A stretch of 64,000 bases of DNA from Geodermatophilus amargosae (GCF_900116515.1 NZ_FPBA01000022.1:32098-96097); one strand, 5' to 3'; numbered from the stretch's first letter, positions 37,915 to 47,175 are shown. Notes: a model not told the origin generated them from the letters alone. A program made the numbers and translations.

Positions 37915-38075
37915 ACCACGATCGACACCGCGCTGCCGACCCGCAGCCGTGCCGGCAGGACGACGTGCTGCCCGCCCCACGCGAACCGGCCGAGCGGTGC
38001 GCCGGCGATGAGCGCCAGCTGGAAGACGGCGAGGGCGGCGAGGACGGCGGTACCCGCGACCGCGACCGAGATCAC
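37701..38075 (-). CDS. Small integral membrane protein
   Basis: 124 residues with four hydrophobic helices (ISVAVAGTAVLAALAVFQLALIAG; VSIVVYGVVALFLLQ; a helix around VGMWVLTGYFPLG; MTPIALALAVVCLVLAL). No functional motif. The start is uncertain: GTG 38075 places the first helix at the N-terminus; an ATG at 38174 would add 33 mostly polar residues. The shifted end of the hydrolase gene overlaps it on the other strand. Confidence 0.7.
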   Translation of the reverse strand: MISVAVAGTAVLAALAVFQLALIAGAPLGRFAWGGQHVVLPARLRVGSAVSIVVYGVVALFLLQAGGAHSVLPRGVVDVGMWVLTGYFPLGVALNAASRSRPERLVMTPIALALAVVCLVLALR

Positions 38076-38227
38076 GGGCGGCAGGTCAGCGGGGTGCGCA
38101 CGCCGCGTTCGGCACCTCGGCGGCGCACCGTCCGGGTGAACCGGCACGGCCCCGTCCCCGAACCGGTTGATCACCGCGTCCGCGGCTGTGAGTCTGCAGG
38201 CTCCGACGAGGACTTCAGGGGAGGACC

Positions 38228-38782
38228 GTGAGCGCCGTCGCCACCGCGTTCCTGGTCGTGGGCGGGATCGGCGTCGCGCTGCTGGTGCTGTCCCTGGTCG
38301 TCGGCGAGATCGCGCACCTCGGTGCCGCGGACGCCGACGGGCCTGTCTCGCTGGAGGTGGTCGCCGCGCTGCTGGGCGGCGCGGGCTTCGGCGGGGCGGC
38401 GGCCACGGCCCTGGTGCCCGCGAGCCTGCCGACGTCTCTCACCGTGCTCGTCGCCCTGCTCGTGGGCGTCGTCGTCGCCGTCCCGCTGGCGTGGGGGGCC
38501 TACCGCCTGTCCCGCGCGCTGCGAGACATGCCCACCACCGAGACCCTGACCTGCCACCACCTGGCCGGCGCGCAGGGCGTCGTCGTGTCCGCGGTGCCGG
38601 CCGGCGGGTTCGGCGAGGTCCGGCTCGACCTCGCCGGCCAGGGGCTGAAGTACGCCGCCCGCAGCGACGCCCCGCTGCGGGCCGGCACCCCCGTCTACGT
38701 CGTCGAGGCGCTCAGCGAGACCGCCGTCCACGTCGTCTCGACCGCACCGGATCCCCTCCCAGACCCCGGAGACCCCGCATGA
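38228..38782 (+). CDS. NfeD-like membrane protein
   Basis: 184 residues. Three membrane helices (about 5-25, 40-60, 70-90) and a C-terminal OB-fold (about 105-165, with GAQGVVVSAVPAGGFGEVRLDL). Such NfeD proteins act with flotillins in membrane microdomains. GTG start after AGGGGAGGA. Its stop overlaps the flotillin start (ATGA), indicating a two-gene operon. Confidence 0.85.
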   Translation: MSAVATAFLVVGGIGVALLVLSLVVGEIAHLGAADADGPVSLEVVAALLGGAGFGGAAATALVPASLPTSLTVLVALLVGVVVAVPLAWGAYRLSRALRDMPTTETLTCHHLAGAQGVVVSAVPAGGFGEVRLDLAGQGLKYAARSDAPLRAGTPVYVVEALSETAVHVVSTAPDPLPDPGDPA

Positions 38783-40272
38783 CCCTCGTGATCGCCGTGG
38801 GCGGCATCGTCGTCCTCGTCATCGTGCTGGTGCTGTTCGTCCTCAGCCGGATCAAGGTGGCCGGGCCGAACCAGGCCTTCATCGTCACCGGCCGCCAGGG
38901 CCGGCAGGTCACCGACTCGACCGGGATCGTCTCGCGGGACAGCTCGGGCCAGAAGGTGGTCATGGGTGCCAGCGTCTTCGTGCTCCCGGTGGTCCAGAAG
39001 CTGCACACCATGGACCTGTCCAGCCGGCGGATCCCGGTCGGCATCCGGGGCGCGGTCTCCAAGCAGGGCGTCAAGTGCGACCTCGAGGGCGTCGCGATCG
39101 TCAAGGTCGGCGGCAGCGAGGGCGCCATCCGGGCCGCCGCCCAGCGGTTCCTCAACCAGCAGCAGGGCATCGACACCTTCACCTCGGAGGTGCTCGCCGG
39201 CGCGCTGCGCTCCATCGTGGGCCGGCTGACGATCGAGGAGATCATCCGCGACCGCGCCGCCTTCGCCTCCGCCGTCGCCGAGGAGGCCGAGTCCTCGCTG
39301 ACCGGCCAGGGCCTGGTGCTCGACACCTTCCAGCTGCAGGACATCCAGGCCGAGGGCACCTACCTCGCCGACCTCGGCCGCCCCGAGGCCGCCCGGGTGT
39401 TGAAGGAGGCGTCGATCGCCGAGGCGCGCGCCCGCCAGGCCGCGCAGCAGGAGCAGCTGCTCGCCGACGAGGCGATCGCGGTGGCGCAGCGGCAGCTGGC
39501 CCTGCGGCAGGCCGAGATCAGCGCCGAGACCGACGCCGCCTCGGCCAGGGCCGCCGCGGCCGGACCGCTGGCGCAGGCCGCGCAGGACCAGGCCATCCTC
39601 AGTGAGCAGGAGAAGGTCGCCGTGCGCACCGCGGCCCTGACCGAGCGGCAGCTCGACACCCAGGTCCGCCGGCCCGCCGACGCCCAGCGGTACAAGGTCG
39701 AGCAGGAGGCCGAGGCCCGCAAGAACGCCGCCATCCTCACCGCGGAGGCCGACCGTCAGGCGACGATCGCCGCCGCGCAGGCCGCGGCCGAGCAGGCCAG
39801 GCTCTCCGGCGAGGGTGAGCGGGCGCGCCGGTCGGCACTCGCGGAGGCCGAGGCGATCGAGGGCGCCAAGCGGGGCGAGGCCGAGAAGCTGCGCCGCCAG
39901 GCCGTGGCCGACGCCGTGGAGCGCGAGGGTTCCGCCGAGGCCGCCGCGATCCTGGCCCGCGGTCAGGCGGAGGCGACCGCCATGGACGCCCGCGCCGAGG
40001 CCTTCGAGCGCTACGGCGAGGCGGCGATCCTGGACCTGCTGGTCAAGGTGCTGCCCGAGGTCGTCGGCGCGGCGTCGGCCCCGCTGTCGGCCGTGGACAA
40101 GATGACGGTGATCTCCGCCGACGGCGCGAGCGCGCTGAGCCGGTCGGTGGCGAGCAACGTGGCCCAGGGGCTGCAGCTGTCCGGGGACCTGACCGGTCTC
40201 GACGTCGCCGCGCTGCTGCGCCGCCTGTCGGGACCCCGGCCGGCGCCGAGGGCGTCACCCGGATCCCGGTGA
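38779..40272 (+). CDS. Flotillin family protein
   Basis: 497 residues. An N-terminal membrane segment (LVIAVGGIVVLVIVLVLFVL) is followed by a SPFH/band 7 domain (about 30-200, GPNQAFIVTGRQGR) and a long Ala/Glu/Arg-rich coiled coil (about 205-410). The C-terminal region contains the flotillin-like AEAFERYGEAAILDLLVKVLPEVV. It scaffolds membrane microdomains with NfeD (family knowledge). The terminal Pro/Arg-rich tail is low complexity. Confidence 0.93.
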   Translation: MTLVIAVGGIVVLVIVLVLFVLSRIKVAGPNQAFIVTGRQGRQVTDSTGIVSRDSSGQKVVMGASVFVLPVVQKLHTMDLSSRRIPVGIRGAVSKQGVKCDLEGVAIVKVGGSEGAIRAAAQRFLNQQQGIDTFTSEVLAGALRSIVGRLTIEEIIRDRAAFASAVAEEAESSLTGQGLVLDTFQLQDIQAEGTYLADLGRPEAARVLKEASIAEARARQAAQQEQLLADEAIAVAQRQLALRQAEISAETDAASARAAAAGPLAQAAQDQAILSEQEKVAVRTAALTERQLDTQVRRPADAQRYKVEQEAEARKNAAILTAEADRQATIAAAQAAAEQARLSGEGERARRSALAEAEAIEGAKRGEAEKLRRQAVADAVEREGSAEAAAILARGQAEATAMDARAEAFERYGEAAILDLLVKVLPEVVGAASAPLSAVDKMTVISADGASALSRSVASNVAQGLQLSGDLTGLDVAALLRRLSGPRPAPRASPGSR

Positions 40273-40331
40273 CCGCCGACGGGAACGGCGACGGCGCCAC
40301 CGACGGCCGGACGCCGCGGGGCAGGTGAGGC

Positions 40332-42044
40332 TCAGCCGGTGTCGCTGAGGGCCGCGGGCGGCAGCCAGTCGGCATCGAGCAGCTCGGCGATCTCCTGCAG
40401 CGAGGAGGTGTCCGCGCCCGCCGTCGACCCGCTGACCGCCAGCCGCTCCACCATCACCCGGGCCACCTGCTCCTCGACCGTGCCCTCGGCGAAGGCGACC
40501 CGCCAGGGCGAGACCTGCCCGTCGCGGTGGGTGCGGCCGGTGACCTGGCGGGCCTGGATGCCGGAGAAGCGCGGCTGGTGGAACAGGCCCACCCGCGGCG
40601 TCGTCGAGGCGGTGGTGCCGCCGGGCAGCAGCTCGCCGGCGTGCAGGCTGATCGACGCGGTCACGGTGAACACGCACACCGGGGCGGCGCCGGTCTGGAA
40701 GCGCAGCCGCTCGGCCTCGACGTCGAACCGGTCGCGGCCGTAGATCGAGGCGACGGCGACGCCGGAGTCCAGCAGCGCCTCACGGATCGGGTCGGCCGCC
40801 GTCTCGACGAACTCGACCGACACCGCCACCTGGCGCTCGGCCTCGACCTGGGCGCGCGCCCAGTCCACGGTGGCCTGCGCGCGGATCAGCCCCGCCTTCT
40901 GCCGGAACCGCAGCAGCGCGGCCCGGCCGCGGGCGCTCTGCCGGGCCTTGCGGGCCAGCTGCATCTCGGCGCGGAACTCCTGCCACTCCGACGCGTAGGC
41001 GGACTGCTCGGCGGGGGTGAGCGCCACCGGCGTCCCGGTCACCGACACCGGGCCCCACGGCGCGGAGCGGTGCAGGGTCGCGGGCGGGTCGCCGCCGGCG
41101 AGCCAGCCCTGCAGCCGGGCGAGGTCGGTGCGGCGCTGGTCGGGGTCCTCGGTCCACGACCAGCCGTAGCGGCCGCGTTCCACGTGGAACCCGTGCTCGG
41201 CGAGCCGCGCCGGGAGGTCGGCCCAGGCGCGCAGCGGCTCGTCGTGCCGCTGGGCGAACTGCGGCGCGAGGTAGGGCAGCTCCAGCGGCGTGTGCGCGGG
41301 CGTCGCGGTGGCGGCGACGACGAACGGGACGTCCTTCGCCCGGGCACCCCCGGAGACGGCCTTCCAGTGCTTCCACCGCTGCGTCGTCGTGTGCCGGACC
41401 ATGTGCGCCTCGTCGGCGATCACGACGTCGAACCGGAGCTCCGCGACCTTCGCCAGCCGGTCCCAGGTGGTCACGCACCAGCGCAGGCCGCCGTCGCCGA
41501 AGCCGGCGATCGAGCGGGTCCAGTGCGGGATGGTGATCGCCGCCGGGCGGTCGGCGACGACGAGCACGCGCTCGCCGCCGCGCAGCTGGCAGATCTCCCG
41601 CGCGGCCATCACGGCGGTGCCGGTCTTGCCGACGCCGGGGTCGTCGCCGAGGAGGAACACGCGGTGCCCGGCCGCGGCGGAGGCGACGACGGCCTCGGCG
41701 CCGGTGCACTGCTCCTCGCGCGGCACCATCGGCAGCGCCTCCGGCAGCGGGCGCGGGGTCTCGTTGAGCTCGTCCTCGAGGAAGCGCTCGAGGGTGTACG
41801 GCGGCGGGTCGTAGGGCGCCAGCGCCGGGGGCAGCTCCGCGCCGACCCACACGTGTGCCTGCAGGCCGGCGTGCCACACCGCGCCGGGCGCCGGGGCGCG
41901 GAACGGGACGGCGAGGACCCACACCCGCTCGCCGGGGCCTGCGGTGGGCAGGTCCGGGACGGCGGGCTTCCGGGCCGGCGAGCGGCGGCGGGTCGCCGTC
42001 CGTCGCTTCGGAGTGGTGCTGGCGGCGCGGCGCCGTCCGGGCAT
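40332..42044 (-). CDS. SNF2-like superfamily 2 helicase
   Basis: 570 residues. Walker A GDDPGVGKTGT (about 131-141), DEAH-type Walker B VIADEAHMV (about 212-220), motif III AATATP, and a C-terminal helicase lobe with QARQVTGRTHRDGQ (about 500-513). The N-terminus is Arg/Lys-rich. It looks like the stand-alone SNF2-type helicases also found in phages. The ATG at 42044 follows GGGGGAGG. No partner nuclease or methylase is adjacent. The gene includes a perfect parS palindrome. Confidence 0.85.
   Translation of the reverse strand: MPGRRRAASTTPKRRTATRRRSPARKPAVPDLPTAGPGERVWVLAVPFRAPAPGAVWHAGLQAHVWVGAELPPALAPYDPPPYTLERFLEDELNETPRPLPEALPMVPREEQCTGAEAVVASAAAGHRVFLLGDDPGVGKTGTAVMAAREICQLRGGERVLVVADRPAAITIPHWTRSIAGFGDGGLRWCVTTWDRLAKVAELRFDVVIADEAHMVRHTTTQRWKHWKAVSGGARAKDVPFVVAATATPAHTPLELPYLAPQFAQRHDEPLRAWADLPARLAEHGFHVERGRYGWSWTEDPDQRRTDLARLQGWLAGGDPPATLHRSAPWGPVSVTGTPVALTPAEQSAYASEWQEFRAEMQLARKARQSARGRAALLRFRQKAGLIRAQATVDWARAQVEAERQVAVSVEFVETAADPIREALLDSGVAVASIYGRDRFDVEAERLRFQTGAAPVCVFTVTASISLHAGELLPGGTTASTTPRVGLFHQPRFSGIQARQVTGRTHRDGQVSPWRVAFAEGTVEEQVARVMVERLAVSGSTAGADTSSLQEIAELLDADWLPPAALSDTG
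41177..41190. other. parS site 3 (perfect palindrome)
   Basis: GTTCCACGTGGAAC, identical to the sites at 9355 and 51157, inside the helicase gene. Confidence 0.85.
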
Positions 42045-42113
42045 GGTGGGACCTCCCCCGTCGTCCCCGGCACGGTAGGTGGCCGGGGGCCGGGGATCTG
42101 GTGGAATCGCCGG

Positions 42114-42959
42114 GTGACCGCCGATGCGCCCTCCGACGAGCGGCTGGCCTCGCGGACCGTCGGCGAGACCGGACCCCGGGTCGTGTTCGTCCACGGCCTG
42201 TTCGGCCAGGGCAAGAACTGGACGACGGCGGCGAAGGGGCTGGCCGACGGGCACCGGGTGACGCTGCTCGACCTGCCCAACCACGGGCACTCGCCGTGGA
42301 CCGAGCGGGTCGACTACGAGGACATGGCCGAGCTGGTCGCCGCGGAGCTCGAGTCCTTCGGCGAGCCGGCGACGCTGGTCGGGCACTCGATGGGCGGCAA
42401 GGTGGCGATGACGCTGGCGCTGCGCCGGCCCGAGCTGCTGCGTGCGCTGGTCGTCGTCGACATCGCCCCGGTCGAGTACCCCCTCACCGGCGGGCGCACC
42501 GACGACCCGCACGAGGAGGCCTCCCCCTTCGCGGCCTACATCGCCGCGATGCGGGCCGTGGACCTCGGCGCGCTGCGCACCCGGGAGGACGCCGACCGGG
42601 CGCTGCGCGAGGCGGTGCCCAGCACGATGGTGCGGTCGTTCCTGCTGCAGAGCCTGGTCCGCGAGGGCGTCGGGTCCGGGCGGTGGCGGTGGCGGCTGAA
42701 CCTGGAGACGCTCGAGCGCGACCTCGGCGAGCTGCGCGGCTTCCCCGACCCGCCGCCGGGTGCCACGTTCGACGGCCCGGTGCTCTGGGTCGCGGGCGCG
42801 AACAGCCACTACGTGCTGCCCGAGGACCGCGCCCGGATGGACGAGCTGTTCCCCTCGACCCGGCTGGTGAAGGTCAAGCACGCCGGCCACTGGGTGCACT
42901 CCGAGCAGCCGGAGGTCTTCGTCGAGACGCTGCGCCGCTTCCTCGACGCAGTCGAGTGA
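42114..42959 (+). CDS. Alpha/beta fold hydrolase (YbfF/ABHD11-like esterase)
   Basis: 281 residues. FVHGLFGQGKNW (about 26-37), GHSMGGKVA (about 90-98), acidic residue in VAGANSHYVLPEDR and His in HAGHWVHSEQP near 263. Typical of small intracellular esterases; the substrate is unknown. The GTG at 42114 has TGGAAT 6 bp before it, so a leaderless mRNA is likely. Divergent from the helicase gene. Confidence 0.88.
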   Translation: MTADAPSDERLASRTVGETGPRVVFVHGLFGQGKNWTTAAKGLADGHRVTLLDLPNHGHSPWTERVDYEDMAELVAAELESFGEPATLVGHSMGGKVAMTLALRRPELLRALVVVDIAPVEYPLTGGRTDDPHEEASPFAAYIAAMRAVDLGALRTREDADRALREAVPSTMVRSFLLQSLVREGVGSGRWRWRLNLETLERDLGELRGFPDPPPGATFDGPVLWVAGANSHYVLPEDRARMDELFPSTRLVKVKHAGHWVHSEQPEVFVETLRRFLDAVE

Positions 42960-43082
42960 CGGTGCCGAGCCTCGACGCAGTCGACGCTCAGCCCCTCCGG
43001 ACACGCGCGGAGCCGGCAGGCGCGAAGGCGTGACACTCCCGGTGGGACCGACCTCCCATGCTGGTACCCGACGACGTCCATC

Positions 43083-43120
43083 GCATGTGCCGAACATGCG
43101 CAGACATGTCCAATGCATGT
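43083..43120. promoter_or_regulatory. Repeated ACATGY motifs, likely VapB operator
   Basis: GCATGT-N5-ACATGC (43083-43099) is a perfect 6-bp dyad; ACATGT (43104-43109) and GCATGT (43115-43120) follow at regular spacing. A -10-like TACGGT (43120-43125) overlaps the last copy. The density of this motif just upstream of vapB fits autoregulation by the VapBC complex. Confidence 0.65.
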
Positions 43121-43131
43121 ACGGTGTCGGG

Positions 43132-43365
43132 GTGCCGAAGATGCTGCAGGTCCGGAACGTGCCGGACGATCTCCATGCGGTCCTCAGGAACCGGGCGCTG
43201 GAGAGTGGACTGAGCCTCTCCGAGTACGTGCTCCGTGAGCTCCAGGCCGTAGCGGCGCGGCCCAGCAAGGCCGAGGTGCTGGCGCGTGCGGCGCGGAGGG
43301 GTGGACGGTTGTCCTTCGACGAGGCGGTCGCGGCCGTGTCAGCGGAGCGGCCGGACACACCGTGA
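43132..43365 (+). CDS. VapB/FitA-like antitoxin
   Basis: 77 residues; ribbon-helix-helix N-terminus (VPKMLQVRNVPDDLHAVLRNRALESGLSLSEYVL, about 1-34) followed by a helical toxin-binding tail (SFDEAVAAVSAERP). The GTG at 43132 is the FitA-style start. The upstream ATG at 43030 would put the operator inside the gene. Its stop overlaps the toxin start. Confidence 0.88.
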   Translation: MPKMLQVRNVPDDLHAVLRNRALESGLSLSEYVLRELQAVAARPSKAEVLARAARRGGRLSFDEAVAAVSAERPDTP

Positions 43366-43754
43366 TCGTCGCGGATGCCTCGGTACTGGCCCCCGCGCTG
43401 GTCGATGAGGGCGGATCCGGGGCTCTGGCTCGTGAGCGGCTCCTCGCCTCGGACGTGCACGTCCCGGCGCTCGCGGACGTCGAGGTGCTGTCCGTGGTCC
43501 GCCGTGGCGTCCTGGCCGGCCGCCTCACTGCCGAGCGGGGTGCCGTCGCCCTGCAGGACTGGAGCGAACTGGCGGTGGAGCGGTACCCCCACCTGCCGTT
43601 GCTGGCGCGGGCCTGGCAGCTCCGCGACTCGGTGACTGCCTACGACGCCCAGTACGTGGCGCTCGCCGAACTCCTCGACGTGCCCCTGGTCACCGCTGAC
43701 CGACGGCTGTCACGAGCGCCCGGATTGCGGTGCACCGTCGACCTGCTGCGCTGA
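43362..43754 (+). CDS. VapC-like PIN-domain ribonuclease toxin
   Basis: 130 residues. Acidic PIN residues: Asp5 in VADAS, Glu in ADVEVLS (about 41), Asp in TAYDAQYVALAE (about 93) and Asp in TADRRL (about 112). The family cleaves specific RNAs, usually tRNA or rRNA. Starts at GTG in the GTGA overlap with the antitoxin, the classical vapBC arrangement. All catalytic positions appear intact. Confidence 0.9.
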   Translation: MIVADASVLAPALVDEGGSGALARERLLASDVHVPALADVEVLSVVRRGVLAGRLTAERGAVALQDWSELAVERYPHLPLLARAWQLRDSVTAYDAQYVALAELLDVPLVTADRRLSRAPGLRCTVDLLR

Positions 43755-43794
43755 CGTCCTCCCGGACGAGTCCCGCCGCTGCCATCCTGATCGG

Positions 43795-44637
43795 GTGACC
43801 AGCGAGTTCGTCGTGCACCGGCCGCACGCCGCGCTGCGCGGGCTGGTCGCCGACGCCGTGGGCTACCGGCAGGAGGGTCTCGCCCCGGGGACGCACCGCG
43901 GGCTGCCCTCCCCCACGCTCACGCTGGTCGTGACGCTCGGCGAGCCGCTCGACGTCACCGCCCACCCCGACCCCGCCCAGGCCCCCGGCCGCTACGACGC
44001 GCTCCTCGGCGGCCTGCACACCACCCCGGCGCTGATCCGGCACCCCGGCCGGCAGACCGGCATCCAGTTCTCGCTGTCCCCGCTCGGCGCCCGCCGGCTG
44101 CTCGGCGTGCCCGCCGGGGAGCTCGCCGGGCTCGACGTCGACCTCGTCGACGTGCTGGGCGCCGTCGGCACCGAGCTGGTCGACCGGGTCCGCGCCGCCG
44201 ACGGCTGGCCGGCCCGCTTCGCCGCCGCCGAGGACGTCCTGCGACGGGCGGCCGGACCGGCCGGCGACCCCGCGCCCGAGGTCGCCGAGGCGTGGCGGCT
44301 GACCCTCGCCGGCGGCGGGCGGGTGCGGGTCGGCGAGATCGCCCGCCGCGTCGGCTGGTCCGAGCGGCACCTGACCAACCGGTTCCGCGCCGAGACCGGG
44401 CTGGCGCCCAAGGAGGCGGCCCGGGTGGCCCGCTTCGACCGCGCCCGCCGGGCACTGGCCGTGCGCTCCCGCCCCGACCTCGCCGGCCTCGCGGCGACCG
44501 GCGGCTACGCCGACCAGGCCCACCTGACCCGTGAGTGGCGCGCGTTCACCGGGCTCTCGCCACTGCGCTGGCTGGCGGCGGAGTTCGGATTCGTCCAAGA
44601 CCGCGTCCCGGCGGTCGGGCCAGGCTCGGCGGCATGA
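43795..44637 (+). CDS. AraC family transcriptional regulator
   Basis: 280 residues. A variable N-terminal domain (about 1-160) of the DUF6597-like type (HTGLPSPTLTLVVTLG region) precedes a C-terminal double helix-turn-helix (about 178-265), with VGEIARRVGWSERHLTNRFRAETGLAPKEAARVARFDRA. Starts at GTG with CATCCT 6 bp upstream. The ATGA overlap with the next VOC gene suggests joint expression, a common AraC-VOC pairing. Confidence 0.9.
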   Translation: MTSEFVVHRPHAALRGLVADAVGYRQEGLAPGTHRGLPSPTLTLVVTLGEPLDVTAHPDPAQAPGRYDALLGGLHTTPALIRHPGRQTGIQFSLSPLGARRLLGVPAGELAGLDVDLVDVLGAVGTELVDRVRAADGWPARFAAAEDVLRRAAGPAGDPAPEVAEAWRLTLAGGGRVRVGEIARRVGWSERHLTNRFRAETGLAPKEAARVARFDRARRALAVRSRPDLAGLAATGGYADQAHLTREWRAFTGLSPLRWLAAEFGFVQDRVPAVGPGSAA

Positions 44638-45029
44638 CTCCTCCCGCACCCACCGTCTGGCCCGCCTTCCCCGCCGCCGACGCCCCCGCCCTCATTCGCT
44701 GGCTGGTCGACGCCCTCGGCTTCGAGGAGACCCTCGTCGTCCCCGACGGCGACCTGGTCGTCCACGCCGAGCTCGCCTGGCCGCCCGGCGGCGGGGTCAT
44801 GCTCGGCTCGGTCCGCGACGACGGCGGCTGGTCGGTCCGGCCCGGCGCCACCGGCGCCTACCTCGTCACCGACGACGTCGAGACCGTGTGGAAGCGCGTG
44901 CAGGCCGCCGGCGCCGACGTGCAGCGGCCGCTCGGCGAGCCGGGGCACGGCGGCCGGGAGTTCACCGTCCGCGACCCCGAGGGCAACAGCTGGAGCGTGG
45001 GCGACTACCGGGGGGCCCCGCGGACGTGA
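44634..45029 (+). CDS. VOC family (glyoxalase/bleomycin resistance-like) protein
   Basis: 131 residues. Alpha-beta repeats of the VOC fold: AFPAADAPALIRWLVDALGFEE (about 9-30) and a final VRDPEGNSWSVGDY (about 113-126). The metal ligands and substrate cannot be assigned. The start overlaps the AraC stop (ATGA). Confidence 0.87.
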   Translation: MTPPAPTVWPAFPAADAPALIRWLVDALGFEETLVVPDGDLVVHAELAWPPGGGVMLGSVRDDGGWSVRPGATGAYLVTDDVETVWKRVQAAGADVQRPLGEPGHGGREFTVRDPEGNSWSVGDYRGAPRT

Positions 45030-45102
45030 CCGAGCTGGCGAGGTCACGCAGGGGTACGGCACCGCCGGGCACGATGCCGACGAGCGCCGGCGAGGAGGCA
45101 GC

Positions 45103-45420
45103 GTGACCGAGGAGCAGGTCCGCGCGCTCGCCCTCGCCCTCCCGGAGGTGACCGAGGCCGACCACCACGGCCGCCCGTCGTTCCGGCTCGGGACCACGGT
45201 GCTCGCCACGCTGTGGGCACCGGGCATCCTCAACGTCATGCTCGGGGAGTCGGAGGCGCGCGCGGCCGAGGGCGGCGCGGTCTCGCTGCTGTGGTGGGGC
45301 GAGCGCCTGTCCGGCGTCCGGGTGGACCTCGCGGCGGCCGACGAGGCGCTCGTCGGCGACCTGCTGGAGGAGGCGTGGACCCGGCGCGCGCCCGCCCGGC
45401 TGCGCCGGGACCGCCCGTGA
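45103..45420 (+). CDS. MmcQ/YjbR family protein
   Basis: 105 residues. Early motif RALALALPEVTEADHHGRPSFRLGTTVLATLW (about 6-37) is diagnostic of the MmcQ/YjbR group (CyaY-like fold, possibly DNA-binding). GTG start after GAGGAGG. Its stop overlaps the bluB-cobT start by GTGA. Confidence 0.87.
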   Translation: MTEEQVRALALALPEVTEADHHGRPSFRLGTTVLATLWAPGILNVMLGESEARAAEGGAVSLLWWGERLSGVRVDLAAADEALVGDLLEEAWTRRAPARLRRDRP

Positions 45421-47132
45421 GCTACCCGCGTCCCGTCCCGGTCATCGGCGACGCCACCTCGGCCGCCCAGCGCGCCGGCGACCCCGCCGCGTGGGCGATG
45501 CCGGAGGAGGCCGACGGCCTCTACGCCGTGGTCGCCGCGCGCCGCGACGTCCGCCGCTACCGCCCCGACCCGGTCCCCGACGACGTCCTGCGGCGGGTCC
45601 TCGCCGCCGGGCACGCCGCACCGTCGGTGGGGCACAGCCAGCCGTGGCGGTTCGTCGTCGTGCGGGACGCGGCCGTCCGCGACCGCGCCGCCGTCCTCAC
45701 CGACCGGGAGCGGCTGCGCCAGGCCGCGCAGATGGAGCCCGACGCCGCCCGCCGGTTGCTGGACCTGCAGCTGGAGGGCGTGCGCGAGGCGCCGCTGGGG
45801 ATCGTCGTCTGCTGCGACCGGCGCACGCCCGCGGCCGGGGTGCTCGGCCGGGCCACCTTCCCCGACGCCGACCTGTGGAGCTGTGCCGCGGCCATCCAGA
45901 ACCTGTGGCTGGCCGCCCGCGCCGAGGGCCTGGGCATGGGCTGGGTGACGCTGTTCCGCCCCGAGGAGCTCGCCGGGCTGGTCGGGCTGCCCGACGGCGT
46001 GGCCACCCTCGGCTGGCTGTGCCTGGGCTGGCCCGACGAGCGCCCGCCCGCGCCCGGCCTGGAGCGGGCCGGCTGGTCGCGGCGGCTGCCGCTGGACGCC
46101 GTCGTCGTGGAGGACCGCTGGCCGGTCGACGACGGCGGCCCCGCGGCGCCCCCCTCGCACCTGCGCGCCCCCGGCCGGCAGGCGGTGGTGGGCGCCCGCG
46201 ACGAGGCCGACCGGCTGCTCACCCCGCCCGGCTCGCTCGGCGTGCTCGACCGCGCCGTGGACCGCGTGGTGGCGCTCGGCCGCGGCGCGGTCACCGGCGG
46301 CACGCTCGTGCTCGCCGCCGCCGACCACCCGGTCGCGGCGCGCGGCGTCTCGGCCTACGGCGGGCACGTCACCCGCGACGTCGTCCGCGCGGCGCTGGCC
46401 GGCACCTCGGTCGGCGCCACGGCCGCCGCGGCGGCGGGGCTCGCGACCGTCGTCGTCGACGCCGGGGTGGCCGGCGACCCGCTCCCCGGCGCGGTCGACG
46501 CCCGCCCGGCCGGCCCCCGCGGCGACCTGACCTCCGCCCCCGCGCTCACCCCCGCCGACGTCGGGCGGCTGCTGGACGCCGGCCGGGCGCTCGGCGCCGC
46601 GCAGGACGGCCTGCTGGCCCTCGGCGAGGTGGGCGTGGGCAACACGACCGTCGCCGCCGCGCTCGCTGCCGGGCTGCTCGGTGCCGACCCCGCCGACGTC
46701 ACCGGGCTGGGCTCGGGCGCCGACAGCGAGGTGCTGGAGCGCAAGCGGTCGGTGGTGGCCGCCGCCCTGGCCCGGGCCGGGACCGGCCTCGGTCCCGCGC
46801 GGGCGCTGGCCGAGCTCGGCGGGCCGGAGCTCGCCGTCCTCACCGGCGCGGTGCTGGGCGCCGCGGAGGCGCGCACGCCCGTCGTCCTGGACGGGTTCGC
46901 CGTCTCGGTGGCCGCACTGGCCGCCGTGCTGCTCGAGCCGGGCGCGCAGGCCTGCCTGGTGGCCGGCCAGCGCAGCCGCGAGCGCGGCCACGACCTCGTG
47001 CTGCAGGCCCTCGGACTCGAGCCGCTGCTGGACCTGCGGCTGCGCGCCGGGGAGGGCGCGGGCGCGGCGCTGGCCGCCGGGCTGCTGCTCGACGGCCTGC
47101 GGGTGCGCCGCACGACCGCCCGCACCGGGTGA
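45417..47132 (+). CDS. BluB–CobT fusion: DMB synthase and nicotinate-nucleotide:DMB phosphoribosyltransferase
   Basis: 571 residues made of two enzymes. Residues about 20-225 are BluB, which cuts FMN to 5,6-dimethylbenzimidazole ([44 protein letters not shown]). Residues about 245-571 are CobT, which converts that base to its ribotide: [35 protein letters not shown] and GEGAGAAL holding the likely catalytic Glu. The fusion channels the product straight to the next enzyme of the B12 lower-ligand pathway. GTG start in GTGA overlap with the YjbR gene. No cobalamin riboswitch was seen upstream. Confidence 0.93.
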   Translation: MSYPRPVPVIGDATSAAQRAGDPAAWAMPEEADGLYAVVAARRDVRRYRPDPVPDDVLRRVLAAGHAAPSVGHSQPWRFVVVRDAAVRDRAAVLTDRERLRQAAQMEPDAARRLLDLQLEGVREAPLGIVVCCDRRTPAAGVLGRATFPDADLWSCAAAIQNLWLAARAEGLGMGWVTLFRPEELAGLVGLPDGVATLGWLCLGWPDERPPAPGLERAGWSRRLPLDAVVVEDRWPVDDGGPAAPPSHLRAPGRQAVVGARDEADRLLTPPGSLGVLDRAVDRVVALGRGAVTGGTLVLAAADHPVAARGVSAYGGHVTRDVVRAALAGTSVGATAAAAAGLATVVVDAGVAGDPLPGAVDARPAGPRGDLTSAPALTPADVGRLLDAGRALGAAQDGLLALGEVGVGNTTVAAALAAGLLGADPADVTGLGSGADSEVLERKRSVVAAALARAGTGLGPARALAELGGPELAVLTGAVLGAAEARTPVVLDGFAVSVAALAAVLLEPGAQACLVAGQRSRERGHDLVLQALGLEPLLDLRLRAGEGAGAALAAGLLLDGLRVRRTTARTG

Positions 47133-47175
47133 CCCCGGTCGCCGTCAGGGGGCCGGTCAGGCCAGGATCACGGGC

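Noticed and set aside
42940..42984. 15-bp direct repeat (CCTCGACGCAGTCGA) at the esterase 3' end
   Set aside because: Two copies only, spanning the stop codon; likely a small local duplication.
45030..45102. Cobalamin riboswitch before the B12 genes
   Set aside because: The gap is only 73 bp and no B12-box-like sequence was recognised; same for the region before the AraC gene.
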